Positions 1 to 7,718 are shown, counted from the first letter of the stretch. The stretch is 64,000 nucleotides of DNA from Paracoccus everestensis (GCF_021491915.1 NZ_CP090836.1:1970501-2034500), one strand, 5' to 3'. The notes: a model not told the origin generated them from the sequence alone. Made by a program: numbers and translations.

Positions 1-792
1 ATAGCATATTCCGGAGGGGTAGACGCAAATTCCTCTCTTGCTTTCCATATGGAAGGCTATGCGGGTCGCCGAAAAAGAGTGATTGAAGCCGCAGTTTTGA
101 TCCACGGGATGGATGTTCCGATAGACAAAGATTTTTCTGTTTTCGAGAATATAGCCAGTGCAACATTAAGCCATTATAACCTCCCGCTAACAGTTGTTCG
201 AACTAACTGGCGGAAATACAATCCTCATTGGGAGATGGTTTTCATTGCCGGCATCACAGGCTGCTTGCATCAATTTGATGTTGGTTACGGCATCCTTAGC
301 AGTGATGAGGACTATGGAAGCATAGTTATGCCTTGGTCCAGCAATCCTGCAACGAACCATCTTCTCAGTGGCATCAGAACCATACAAACTGAAGGAACAG
401 GATTTACTAGAACTCAAAAATTTAGAATGCTTCCCTTGGCACTGACAGAGAACTTAAGAGTTTGCTGGCAGGATGTTGAACTTGGCGCAAATCTCAATTG
501 CGGAAAATGCGAGAAATGCATTCGAACTAAAATGAACTTTGAGGCTAACGGCATGGAGCCGCCAGCGTGCCTAGGTCCAAAGGTATCCCGTTGGGATGCT
601 TTGCGTCCGTTAGCAAAGAATCAAGTGCAAAGAAATTATCTTGTCGATGCGTTGAAGTTCGCCCGGCAAAATGGAGTTGAAGAGGAGTGGGTGAAAACAC
701 TTCCGATAGGATTATTCTTCTCCAAACTGAAGGGCCGTACTGCTCCTTTGTCACGGAAAGTGATGCGACGGATGCGTTTAGTTAAAGGGTAG
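1..792 (+). CDS. PP-loop ATPase with QueC-like cysteine site (5' end outside window)
   Basis: The frame is open from base 1, so the start lies to the left. The first residues read AYSGGVDANSS, a PP-loop (SGGxD) motif that binds ATP in N-type ATP pyrophosphatases such as QueC, GuaA and asparagine synthase. About 150 residues later comes VCW followed by NCGKCEKC, a four-cysteine set spaced like the zinc site of QueC (7-cyano-7-deazaguanine synthase). The substrate is unknown. Similar proteins occur, as far as I recall, in polysaccharide clusters, and QueC-like proteins occur in some phage-defence loci. The gene is clearly more AT-rich than the core genes to the right and abuts an integrase-bearing island, so it may be cargo or belong to another accessory cluster. 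Confidence 0.6.
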   Translation: MAYSGGVDANSSLAFHMEGYAGRRKRVIEAAVLIHGMDVPIDKDFSVFENIASATLSHYNLPLTVVRTNWRKYNPHWEMVFIAGITGCLHQFDVGYGILSSDEDYGSIVMPWSSNPATNHLLSGIRTIQTEGTGFTRTQKFRMLPLALTENLRVCWQDVELGANLNCGKCEKCIRTKMNFEANGMEPPACLGPKVSRWDALRPLAKNQVQRNYLVDALKFARQNGVEEEWVKTLPIGLFFSKLKGRTAPLSRKVMRRMRLVKG

Positions 793-975
793 CTTCGGTC
801 GCAGTCTATACCACCTAGTGTTTACCACCTGACAAATGATACTCAGTCTCTCGCTGCTTTACCCTCGGCGGCGAAAGCTGAGGCTCTAAGTCAGTTTTGC
901 GAGATCCAAACCGTCACTGGGCGTATCGCACACGGCTGTTTGGTCCACCCCGATGCTCGCCTTAAGGCAGGTATC

Positions 976-1335
976 TTATGTCAGGTGATGAACACTAGCG
1001 GCGATGTTCAAGGTCATACGCCCGCCTTGGATTTCCACGGTATCGTTCCCGTTATACGGGCGGTTCATCACGGGGCTGCCTGTCTTCCCGCTGCGGATGG
1101 TGCGTTCAACTTCACCTCCTCGGGCCAGTTCGCTGCCATCGATCCAGCGCCCTTTATGCGCGGGCGTGCGGGTCATGGTCTGTTCGCCGGTCTGGTCATC
1201 GGTGCAGATGGTGACTTCGTTGCCGCCCCGGAAGTGCTGTTGCCGGGGGGCTGGCGCATTGGGGTTGCCAAGGCCGGAAGTGTCAGGGGTGCCGCTCTCG
1301 AATTGGCCGGTCGCGGGGTCGAAGTAAACTGCCAT
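976..1335 (-). CDS. Hypothetical island protein, 119 aa
   Basis: Unrecognised small hydrophilic protein starting MAVYFDPATGQFESGTP. It is rich in Gly, Thr and Asn, with no signal peptide, membrane segment or cysteine cluster. It has the same orientation as the five small genes to its right and is last in that series. The opposite-strand frames over the same bases give low-complexity translations and have no good ribosome binding site, so the minus-strand reading is preferred. Function is unknown; a small phage accessory protein is the most likely class. Confidence 0.45.
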   Translation of the reverse strand: MAVYFDPATGQFESGTPDTSGLGNPNAPAPRQQHFRGGNEVTICTDDQTGEQTMTRTPAHKGRWIDGSELARGGEVERTIRSGKTGSPVMNRPYNGNDTVEIQGGRMTLNIAASVHHLT

Positions 1336-1461
1336 AGTGATGGTCTTTCTGTTCGGTGTGATGATGTAGCTGGAAGCCCCTCAGGCGCGCGCTGGGCGGC
1401 TCTTGAAGGGTTCCCGGTGGGGGTGTGCTGGGAGTTGGCCTAGAGGGCCTGTGCGGCTGGC

Positions 1462-1878
1462 CTAGTGGGCGATGCGAAGGGATGCCCTGCCGCGCTGAGG
1501 TGAGGACTTCCTCATGCTGCGGAGGAACGCTTTGTGATTGTCGTTCTCGCGTTCCGCCAGGTGGTCGAAGGCATCGAGGAACTTCTGTTTCCAGCGCAAT
1601 GCTTCGGCGCCGGTAAAGCCCATGATGAGGAGGGCCGCGCCGCGCTGGTTGATGGCGTAGACCCGTGACTTGCGGAAGCCGCCTCGGGGCATCGGGGTCA
1701 GTTCCAATGTCGGCTCAAAATTGAGCGCACATGAGGGGTCGGTTGCTATCAGCCGGTCAATGTCTCGCATGACGTTCTTGTGCTGCTTGCCGAACAGGTC
1801 AGCGACTTGCTTGCTGTTGGTCATGGGCTTGCCATCGCGGCGGAAGACAGCGCCGGTGGGCAGGGTGGTGATGTTCAT
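1462..1878 (-). CDS. Rha family phage regulatory protein
   Basis: 138 aa. The N-terminal half has the Rha (pRha) signature: an early segment with TNSKQVADLFGKQHKNVMRDI, then a central hydrophobic stretch with YAINQRGAALLIMGFTG and ALRWKQKFLDAFD. Rha proteins were named for interference with phage growth in strains lacking integration host factor and are typical of prophage regulatory modules. An AAAGGA sits 9 bases before the ATG. It is separated from the next gene upstream by a strong hairpin terminator at 1904-1934. Its presence supports reading 976-7679 as phage-derived. Confidence 0.8.
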   Translation of the reverse strand: MNITTLPTGAVFRRDGKPMTNSKQVADLFGKQHKNVMRDIDRLIATDPSCALNFEPTLELTPMPRGGFRKSRVYAINQRGAALLIMGFTGAEALRWKQKFLDAFDHLAERENDNHKAFLRSMRKSSPQRGRASLRIAH

Positions 1879-1903
1879 GGGGTTGCGTCCTTTCGGTGGA
1901 CAT

Positions 1904-1934
1904 AAAAATACCCCGCCAGGTGGTCCTGCGGGGT
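1904..1934 (-). terminator. Rho-independent terminator after the 1976-2359 gene
   Basis: On the minus strand ACCCCGC and GCGGGGT (plus 1928-1934 and 1910-1916) pair perfectly, with a further AGG/CCT inner helix, followed by a run of five T. It lies just downstream of the stop at 1976. Confidence 0.75.
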
Positions 1935-1975
1935 GGCGTTAGGGCTGGTCGTGTGGGGGCTAGACCCTGATGGCC

Positions 1976-2359
1976 TCAGCCTTCCCAGCGTCCAGTGATG
2001 GTGGGCACGCTCTGGTCTCTGAGCCAGTCGCCTGTGGCTGCCTCTCCGAGCTGGTCAAATTCAGCCCGAAGGAACTCAACTTCGGTGATAGGCAAACCAA
2101 CAATGTTGGCAATGTCGGCATCAGTCAGTGCGGTAGCGAGGAGGGCCGCAGCATCTTCCGCAAAGATTGCTTCCGCTTTCTCGACAGTGACCAGGCGGAC
2201 CAGGTTAACGACTTCGGGACTAATCAACGCAAGCCTGTCATCGTCGGGGGCGCTAGATAGTCTCGGGTCATTGTTGGCAATGCTGACCTTGGGCATCGTG
2301 GCCTGAAGGTGCAGAAGTTTCCACGCCTGCCGTTGGCCGCGTGCGTTCTGAAAGTTCAT
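1976..2359 (-). CDS. Hypothetical island protein, 127 aa
   Basis: Unrecognised, mostly helical and acidic. The middle part (VEKAEAIFAEDAAALLATALTDADIANIVGLP) reads like an amphipathic helix followed by a possible helix-turn-helix-like turn, but this is not enough for a DNA-binding call. An AAGGAGAA precedes the ATG at good distance, so the start is well supported. It is followed by the terminator at 1904-1934. It lies in the block of small leftward genes of the island. Confidence 0.5.
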   Translation of the reverse strand: MNFQNARGQRQAWKLLHLQATMPKVSIANNDPRLSSAPDDDRLALISPEVVNLVRLVTVEKAEAIFAEDAAALLATALTDADIANIVGLPITEVEFLRAEFDQLGEAATGDWLRDQSVPTITGRWEG

Positions 2360-2392
2360 GTTCGGGGTTCTCCTTAGATGTCGGTGAATTGA

Positions 2393-2422
2393 GAAAGCCC
2401 CGTCAGGCTGAACCTACGGGGC
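2393..2422 (-). terminator. Rho-independent terminator after the 2463-2720 gene
   Basis: GCCCCGT at 2397-2403 pairs with ACGGGGC at 2416-2422, with an inner AGG/CCT helix. Read on the minus strand it ends in TTTC. Its architecture is the same as the terminator at 1904-1934. Confidence 0.7.
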
Positions 2423-2462
2423 GCGTAAGATGGATGATCTTGGTGGGCGGTGGTGGTAGCGG

Positions 2463-2720
2463 TCAGGGGCGCCGGTAGATGGGGCACCCAGCAGGGAAGC
2501 ATTGGCGGTCCTGTTCCCATTGGCCGGAAGGCGTTACCCCCATCTCCCGCATATCGTGCCAGTGCTGGCGCATCTCTTGCATGTCAGGGAAGGCCAGGCC
2601 CGTTGCAGCCGCTATGGCGTCATTGGTCATGTGGGATTGGCGAACGGCCCTCCAAGCGCTGTTGATGCGCGGGTGAGTGTAGACGGTCAATCGGTTGTCG
2701 GGACGATTGGTCATGGGCAT
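2463..2720 (-). CDS. Hypothetical island protein, about 85 aa
   Basis: The frame is open from 2831, but the first 37 residues look non-coding (His- and Pro-rich), so the start is placed at MPMTNRPDNRLTVYTHP. The core (INSAWRAVRQSHMTNDAIAAATGLAFPDMQEMRQHWHDM) resembles a small winged or HTH-type module: a short helix, then MTNDAIAAATGL as a possible recognition turn. No family is recognised. No strong ribosome binding site is visible for either start. A small phage regulatory protein is plausible but unproven. Confidence 0.45.
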   Translation of the reverse strand: MPMTNRPDNRLTVYTHPRINSAWRAVRQSHMTNDAIAAATGLAFPDMQEMRQHWHDMREMGVTPSGQWEQDRQCFPAGCPIYRRP

Positions 2721-3039
2721 CTTTGGGGTTTGATGTTGAAGGTGTCCTGAACGGTGCCCTGCCGTTGGCAGGAGGTGGTTCAGGTTCTTGTTCAAGGGCA
2801 CATGCGCATGCGCTTCGCGCGGTAGACCCATGATCTTGGTCTATCCGAGGCGTAGCCGATCTGAGTTGCGCGATGAGGTAAAGCCGAAGGTGAACTGCCA
2901 TGGGCAGGCTATACTTCGGGGCGTGTCATGGTTGCCTGTTCAGGCTGGGTCTTCTCGATAATGACCATGATGAAGTTCTGCCCATTCAGGGCACCTCCGG
3001 GTTCTCCTTTATATATGCGGGGGGCGGATTAGCATCGGG
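2721..3039. other. Gene-poor stretch in the island
   Basis: No convincing gene. It holds one clear stem-loop: GGTAGACC at 2821-2828 pairs with GGTCTATC at 2838-2845 (one G-T pair) around a 9-base loop. It would lie in the leader of the 2463-2720 gene. The rest shows no recognisable signal. Confidence 0.4.
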
Positions 3040-3603
3040 TCACAGACAGCGTTCCCGCCGAAGGCGCTGCCAGTAGGTTTCCTTCACGGGGCCGATCAAC
3101 TCACCTTCGGGTTCCTCCATGACATCTGCGTGGGGCGGGTGGTCTTTCGTGCCAATGGCCTCCTTGATGCCGATGCTCCATCGTTCCCGACAATAGGCGT
3201 TCGCTTCCTTGGCGATATTCAGCACATCGCAGTTATGGCTGTCGGGATAGAGTTTGCCGATGGGCGCAGTCCGGCTAGCTGCCAGCAACTTGGGGTCGGT
3301 CAAAATATTGCGCAGCTTCGCGTTGCCGACCTTCGCGGCGATGATGAGTTTCGATAGATGGGCGGGACGTTTCCACGGGGCCATGCGGTTTAGATCATAG
3401 CAAAGCCATGCCGCGCGGTCGTAATGGTCGCGGTTGCGCTGGGCGTTCTCCGTGGTTCGGGCGCCCCTCGCAGCGTGCCTACTGGTCGCCTTTTGGCATT
3501 CCCTGCCGCAGAAACTTTGATTGCTTCGCTTGGGCTGAAACTGAACGCCACACCTAGGGCAGAGCGTGCCGCCTTCCTCTTGCGGTGTCGCGTCAAAGGC
3601 CAT
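3040..3603 (-). CDS. Hypothetical protein with N-terminal zinc ribbon, 187 aa
   Basis: Residues 15-35 read CPRCGVQFQP..NQSFCGREC, a CxxC...CxxxC zinc ribbon of the type found in many small phage proteins. The rest (about 40-187) is basic and helical, with WLCYDLNRMAPWKRPAHL and a second Cys-containing part; no catalytic motif is recognised. Its ATG shares one base with the stop of the preceding gene (TGATG at 3601-3605), so the two are translationally coupled. The zinc ribbon and basic charge suggest nucleic-acid binding, which is inference only. Confidence 0.6.
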   Translation of the reverse strand: MAFDATPQEEGGTLCPRCGVQFQPKRSNQSFCGRECQKATSRHAARGARTTENAQRNRDHYDRAAWLCYDLNRMAPWKRPAHLSKLIIAAKVGNAKLRNILTDPKLLAASRTAPIGKLYPDSHNCDVLNIAKEANAYCRERWSIGIKEAIGTKDHPPHADVMEEPEGELIGPVKETYWQRLRRERCL

Positions 3604-3896
3604 CAGTCGGTGCCCTTCGCGGGAAACATTCGGGCAGCCAGGACCGGCAGCGAGAGATTTAGCGCGGCGGCCATAATCTCTGACTTGGTGATCTGCCTGC
3701 CAGTGCCTTCAACATGGCGCTGGGCCAACGCGTCGATGACATTGGCAACTTCGGGCCGCAGCCGGGCCATACTCCATTGGTCGCTCTCTCGGGTTGCCCC
3801 AACGGTTTCCGGTAGGTGTCGCGTGGTGAGCTGGCGTAGGTCGGAGATGAACATGAGGTCGGCGCCGTTGTTGCGGCGGTTGGCTCTGCTTGCCAT
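3603..3896 (-). CDS. Hypothetical island protein, 97 aa, coupled to the zinc-ribbon gene
   Basis: Small basic protein. The C-terminal half (RLRPEVANVIDALAQRHVEGTGRQITKSEIMAAALNLSLPVL) looks like a ribbon-helix-helix type segment: an Arg-starting strand, then two helices with KSEIMAAAL. That fits a plasmid or phage repressor-like fold, but the resemblance is by eye only. Its stop overlaps the start of the next gene by one base, so the pair likely forms a two-gene operon. An AAGGA lies about 11 bases before the ATG. Confidence 0.5.
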   Translation of the reverse strand: MASRANRRNNGADLMFISDLRQLTTRHLPETVGATRESDQWSMARLRPEVANVIDALAQRHVEGTGRQITKSEIMAAALNLSLPVLAARMFPAKGTD

Positions 3897-4068
3897 GGTT
3901 TTGAGGTCCTTCTTTGATACAGGATGCGAAAAAGGGTCGCTGGCAGTTCGGCCAACGGGTGCTGCTTGAGAGGGTGCTGAGGGAGGGGTAGAACAGGGAC
4001 GAGATACGAAACGCTATTGGCGCCCACACACTGAGGCGGGGCGGCACCGTATCTGGTCAGGCATGTGG

Positions 4069-4107
4069 AAACCCGGCAGGACCTTCCTGACCGGGCCGGT
4101 TTCTTTT
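4069..4107. terminator. Hairpin terminator between island operons
   Basis: CCCGG (4072-4076) pairs with CCGGG (4091-4095), with an inner AGG/CCT helix; an AAACC/GGTTT outer arm is also possible. T-rich tracts flank both sides, so it may act for the resolvase gene on the minus strand and also for plus-strand transcripts. Confidence 0.55.
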
Positions 4108-4130
4108 ATCTATAAGGTGGGGATTATCGC

Positions 4131-4685
4131 TCAGGCTGCCTCCTCTCCATCAAGGACGCGGTAGACGCTGGACCGTGCCACGCCCATGCGCTTGGCAATC
4201 TCGGCTGGCCCCATACCATTCGCCCGAAGTTGCTTGATAGCTGCCACGTCAAGGGAAGGCTTGCGGCCCTTGTAGACCCCTGCGGCCTTGGCCTTGGCGA
4301 TGCCTTCAAGCTGGCGCTCTTTCCGAAGGTTCGTCTCGAACTCAGCGAAGACCCCTAGCATTTGAAAGAAGGCTTTGCCTGCCGGGCTGGTCGTGTCGAT
4401 AGGCTGTTCCGTCGCCCGCAACTCCACGCCCTTCGCTTCAAGCTGGCGAACGATGGTGGTCAGGTCATCCATGGAACGGGCAAGGCGATCAAGCCGGGTG
4501 ATGACCAGCACGTCCCCGGATTGCAGGAACTCTAGCAGGGTTGCCAGTTCCTTCCGGCCTTCCAGCTTTGTCCCTGTCACCTTCTCCGAACGGATGATGG
4601 TGCAGCCTGCATTGCGCAAGGCGTCCTGTTGAATGGTCAGGTCTTGGTCGGTGGTCGATACGCGGGCGTAACCGTAGGTGGTCAT
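4131..4685 (-). CDS. Serine recombinase (resolvase/invertase family)
   Basis: 184 aa, the normal length for a small serine recombinase. The N-terminus MTTYGYARVSTTDQDL carries the catalytic Ser10. VITRLDRLARS and the following DL..IV..L region complete the catalytic core, and the E helix leads to a C-terminal helix-turn-helix (AIKQLRANGMGPAEIAKRMGVARSSVYRVL). It makes staggered double-strand breaks with a phosphoserine link and either resolves or inverts DNA between sites. A dyad lies directly upstream of the gene at 4697-4762 and may be its site. It shares the island with a tyrosine integrase. Confidence 0.93.
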   Translation of the reverse strand: MTTYGYARVSTTDQDLTIQQDALRNAGCTIIRSEKVTGTKLEGRKELATLLEFLQSGDVLVITRLDRLARSMDDLTTIVRQLEAKGVELRATEQPIDTTSPAGKAFFQMLGVFAEFETNLRKERQLEGIAKAKAAGVYKGRKPSLDVAAIKQLRANGMGPAEIAKRMGVARSSVYRVLDGEEAA

Positions 4686-4696
4686 GGCGATGATGT

Positions 4697-4762
4697 GTCC
4701 GAATAGGGTCTAGATGATGAAGGCTTACCGTCCGATAAATCTTAAGTCAACCCTATTCGGAC
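4697..4762. promoter_or_regulatory. Inverted repeat upstream of the resolvase: candidate res site or operator
   Basis: GTCCGAATAGGGT (4697-4709) and ACCCTATTCGGAC (4750-4762) are perfect 13-bp inverted repeats 40 bp apart, 12 bases upstream of the resolvase start. The short motif GTCCGAT recurs at 4730-4736 and 4772-4778, so GTCCGA occurs three times in the same orientation. Small resolvases commonly bind such subsites next to their own gene and repress it. Confidence 0.55.
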
Positions 4763-4814
4763 GCCATAACTGTCCGATTGAGATGCCCTCCTGGGGTATA
4801 CCCAAACAGGACGC

Positions 4815-5024
4815 CTAGTGCTTCATCGCCCAGGCAGCCATGAAGGGCACCCGAAGGCAGACCTCCCATGCGCCGCTTGGCAGCATGTTGCGATAGAAGG
4901 CCACGGGCTTGCCGTGCCCGCTCTCCATAGCTTCATCAGCCCAGGCGCGGCTGGTGACCAGCAGTTCCCAGCAGCCCACGCGCAGGCCAGCGGAGCCGGT
5001 GCCCCGGTTCATCGTGATGTTCAT
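4815..5024 (-). CDS. Hypothetical small protein, 69 aa
   Basis: The start is placed at MNITMNRGTGSAGLRVGCWELLV because AAGGGA lies 7 bases before this ATG; the longer frame to 5135 has no ribosome binding site. The product is compact, with two Cys and several Trp (GAWEVCLRVPFMAAWAMKH at the end). No family is recognised. It lies upstream of the resolvase dyad and is divergent from the BRO-N gene. Confidence 0.45.
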   Translation of the reverse strand: MNITMNRGTGSAGLRVGCWELLVTSRAWADEAMESGHGKPVAFYRNMLPSGAWEVCLRVPFMAAWAMKH

Positions 5025-5185
5025 GTCATCTGTCCCTTGGATTGTTCGCGCAGTTGGTGCGCTGGTGATCGTATAGGGGCAGCGTTGATCTTCAGTCAAG
5101 TCATTGTTTTTATTCTCACATTCGAGAACAGGCACCCACGGGGGAAACGCGCGTTCCTCTTATATGATCTCTGGGCCTCGCATTT

Positions 5186-5584
5186 TTGCGGTGGAATATT
5201 GCTGACCCGGTGCCCGTCGAAGTGCAGACCTTCAGCAGCCCCTTCGGGAAAGCCCGCGTGGTGATGTTCTCGGATGGAACCCCGTGGTTCGTGGCAAAGG
5301 ATGTCTGTGAGGGGCTGGGCTTCAGTATCGACAAGGGTGTAACCAATCACCTGCTGCGTCTGGACAAGGCACAAAAGCAGACCCTTAGTTTGTCCCGCAT
5401 TTCAAATGCGGGTCTGATTAGAGACCTTGGTGGACACAAGGTTCGCTTCCTTGTCCTCATCACACGAGGAGGCTTCAACGATATGGTCCTCGAAAGCCGC
5501 AAGCCGGTGGCCCGTGAGTATCGCCAATGGGTGACCGACAAGGTTCTGCCTGCCCTTCAGGACACCGGCACGTTCACTTTGTAA
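5186..5584 (+). CDS. BRO-N domain phage protein (antirepressor-like)
   Basis: About 124-132 aa. The sequence VQTFSSPFGKARVVMFSDGTPWFVAKDVCEGLGF... NHLLRLDKAQKQTL, then LITRGGFNDMVLESRKPVAREYRQWVTDKVLPAL, is a complete BRO-N domain, the DNA-binding domain of phage antirepressors. It ends right after the domain, so the usual C-terminal partner domain (for example KilA-C) is missing. The start is unsure: TTG at 5186 or GTG at 5210; neither has a strong ribosome binding site. Its last 11 bases overlap the convergent gene 5574-6215. Confidence 0.85.
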   Translation: MRWNIADPVPVEVQTFSSPFGKARVVMFSDGTPWFVAKDVCEGLGFSIDKGVTNHLLRLDKAQKQTLSLSRISNAGLIRDLGGHKVRFLVLITRGGFNDMVLESRKPVAREYRQWVTDKVLPALQDTGTFTL

Positions 5585-6215
5585 ATTGCCTTTCCAAAGT
5601 CTGAAGCATCTCCCAACCAATCTGGCGCGCCATGAATAATGCTTGATCACGAAGCACCACCTCATTAGTGGAGGCATCGCGCCAACCTTCATCAAACTTC
5701 ATGAGCTTATATCCTTCGCTATCTAATATCGGGTCTAAATGACGCCCTCCTTCCTGGTCGGTGAGAGAGGTTATTAGTTCCCTGCGGCTAACGAATATCC
5801 GATTAATACTGCCTTCTGCCTCGGCAGCCCAGAATATTGGCTCGTCTTCCCACCAATCTTTGAAGCTCAACCAACTATGCACGCTTGGAACTGCTCCAAG
5901 GCGCGGCTCCCAAGTTATTCCCCTTTCATTGAATCCAAACATCAAAAGGCGTGGGCTAGCGTAGGAACCAGCTTTCTGGGCTAGGATTTCATCTTTATCC
6001 AACTTATCACCAGATGAAAGGAACAGCATGTTTTCCTTTGCGCCAATCTGGGACAAAATAGACTTTGTTCTCTTATAGTCCCAGATCAACGTGTAAATGC
6101 TGTTTGCAATACGCTTTCCCTCAGCCAACACCCCTTTGTCGAATGCCTCACAAGAAGATTGCAGAAAGCCAATATGTTCATCCAGTGCAGCTTTTAGTTC
6201 TTCTTCAGTTCGCAT
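5574..6215 (-). CDS. Hypothetical AT-richer protein, about 213 aa
   Basis: GGAGGG lies 5 bases before the ATG at 6215 (MRTEEELKAALDEHIGF), which decides this start over an in-frame GTG 12 bases upstream. The N-terminal 60 residues look helical, followed by a mixed region with several Trp (VHSWLSFKDWWEDEPIFWAA) and a helical C-terminus. No family, signal peptide or membrane segment is recognised. It is clearly more AT-rich than neighbouring core genes and sits beside the integrase, where phage cargo or superinfection and defence genes often reside; that is context only. Confidence 0.55.
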   Translation of the reverse strand: MRTEEELKAALDEHIGFLQSSCEAFDKGVLAEGKRIANSIYTLIWDYKRTKSILSQIGAKENMLFLSSGDKLDKDEILAQKAGSYASPRLLMFGFNERGITWEPRLGAVPSVHSWLSFKDWWEDEPIFWAAEAEGSINRIFVSRRELITSLTDQEGGRHLDPILDSEGYKLMKFDEGWRDASTNEVVLRDQALFMARQIGWEMLQTLERQFTK

Positions 6216-6275
6216 TATTCCCTCCACAGTCTTTTACTCGTCACTTCATCAAAGATCGAAATCACCGAGCTTTTG

Positions 6276-7679
6276 TCACAAGGAGTTAGGCAACTTTACG
6301 TCCCCTACGCAAGCCTTCAACTGCCCTTCACTGGCTCCCTTCGCATAGACGCTAAAGGTCACGTCGCTCTTGTCTGGCTTGTGCCCGACGATTTCCGCGA
6401 TGGTCTCCTTGGGGTGCCCCGCATGTCTGGCCTTTGTGGTGAACCAGCGCCGGGCTGAGTGGAAGTTGACCAAGGACCGCCTCACGCCAGCGCGGCGATC
6501 ATCCACGCCCACGGCCTCGCGGAACCTCTTGAAGCGTTTTCCAAAGGTGTCCCCGGCATCGCGTTCGGCTCTCAGTTCATGGAACAGCCAATCGGTGCTG
6601 GCCTTGCCCTCAGTGCGGCGCTTGACGATGGCCTTAAGGTCTTCGTGAATGGGCACCCTACGGGCAGCCGCTTCGGTCTTGCCTTCCTTGATGTCGAACC
6701 AATCTCCGTCCACGTCATCGACCCACAAGGTTAGCACCTCGGCAAGCCGCATCCCGGTCAACAGACTGATGGTCGTGGCGTCCCGTATCTGGCTTTCCCA
6801 ATCGGGCTTCCTCATGGGCCAAGGCGCATACAGCAGCTTGCGCACTTCATCATCGGTGAAGGCTCTTTCCTCCTCCACCTTGCTGCCGCGCTCCACACGC
6901 TTGCCGCGCTTCTCTGTCTTCTGACCATCCCAGGGCCAGCCGCTATTGCGGTCCTCCCCTGCTGGGAGGTCGATGTGCCCGCGTCTGGCAAGGTAAAGCC
7001 AATACTGCCGCAGGGCGGTCAGGTGCTTTGTCTGGGTGACAGGGTGAAGCGGGTCTATCTCCTCGGTGACATACTTGCCCGCCTGCCTGCGGTCGATGCG
7101 ATCAAGGGTCAGACCCTTTGAGGCTGCCCATCGGGCCATCTTTCCGACTAGCCCACGGCGCTCTCCGGTGGTCTTGGGGGCAAGCCCTACGGTGGACAGA
7201 TAGGCTTCAAGATGATGGTCAACCTCCTCGCGCCCCTTGAAGGCATCATTGAAGGCATGGCGCTTGGCATCGTCCTTCCCGTATCGTTCAGCTTCGTCGG
7301 CTGCCAAGTCCCGAACTTGTTCAATGGCCTCGGCATCGCCGGAAGCGTGAGCATCGGCAAGGGCTTCGCGCCATAGGCAACCCCATTCGGCTGGCCCTCT
7401 GGGCGCCCTTGTCGGTGCCTGTGTAGGTTTCCATCCAGGCAACTCTAAGGTGGTCCTGCGGCCCATCTGGATGTGGCGGAACTGTATGCGAGTCTGGCTT
7501 TCCAGTTCGTCGCGGCGGCGCTTGGCCTCTATCACGTCTGCCGTTCGCAGGTTGACCCGAACGAACTGCGGCCCGCCGATGATGGCATGAACGGCCTTTG
7601 GTATCTGCTGCCGATACCAAAACACATTCCCTTGCAGCCATAGGTGCCGTTCACCGCCTCGCTTACTCTTGCCTGCCAT
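6276..7679 (-). CDS. Tyrosine recombinase (site-specific integrase)
   Basis: 467 aa phage-type integrase. It has a basic N-terminal arm (MAGKSKRGGERHLWLQ), a core-binding domain at about 130-230, and a catalytic domain from about 280. The catalytic set is visible: Arg311 in TGMRLAEVL, His407 and Arg410 in HSARRW, His433 in GHKP and the nucleophile Tyr445 in FSVYAKG. It catalyses integration and excision by a 3'-phosphotyrosyl mechanism. It is the last island gene before the core-like nitrate operon, with its 5' end pointing at the likely attachment region (7680-7800). The full length and intact residues suggest an active enzyme. Confidence 0.93.
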   Translation of the reverse strand: MAGKSKRGGERHLWLQGNVFWYRQQIPKAVHAIIGGPQFVRVNLRTADVIEAKRRRDELESQTRIQFRHIQMGRRTTLELPGWKPTQAPTRAPRGPAEWGCLWREALADAHASGDAEAIEQVRDLAADEAERYGKDDAKRHAFNDAFKGREEVDHHLEAYLSTVGLAPKTTGERRGLVGKMARWAASKGLTLDRIDRRQAGKYVTEEIDPLHPVTQTKHLTALRQYWLYLARRGHIDLPAGEDRNSGWPWDGQKTEKRGKRVERGSKVEEERAFTDDEVRKLLYAPWPMRKPDWESQIRDATTISLLTGMRLAEVLTLWVDDVDGDWFDIKEGKTEAAARRVPIHEDLKAIVKRRTEGKASTDWLFHELRAERDAGDTFGKRFKRFREAVGVDDRRAGVRRSLVNFHSARRWFTTKARHAGHPKETIAEIVGHKPDKSDVTFSVYAKGASEGQLKACVGDVKLPNSL

Positions 7680-7690
7680 CCGTCTTCGCC

Positions 7691-7718
7691 ATTCTGCCTA
7701 GGTTATTCTGCCTAGGTT
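7691..7718. repeat. 14-bp perfect tandem repeat before the integrase
   Basis: ATTCTGCCTAGGTT occurs twice in tandem, starting 11 bases upstream of the integrase ATG; each copy contains the palindrome CCTAGG. It could be a pair of arm-type or repressor sites, or simple duplication. Confidence 0.6.

Noticed and set aside
940-1443. Long plus-strand frame over the first small island gene
   Set aside because: The translation is low in structure and has no ribosome binding site; the minus-strand gene fits the direction of the surrounding island genes.
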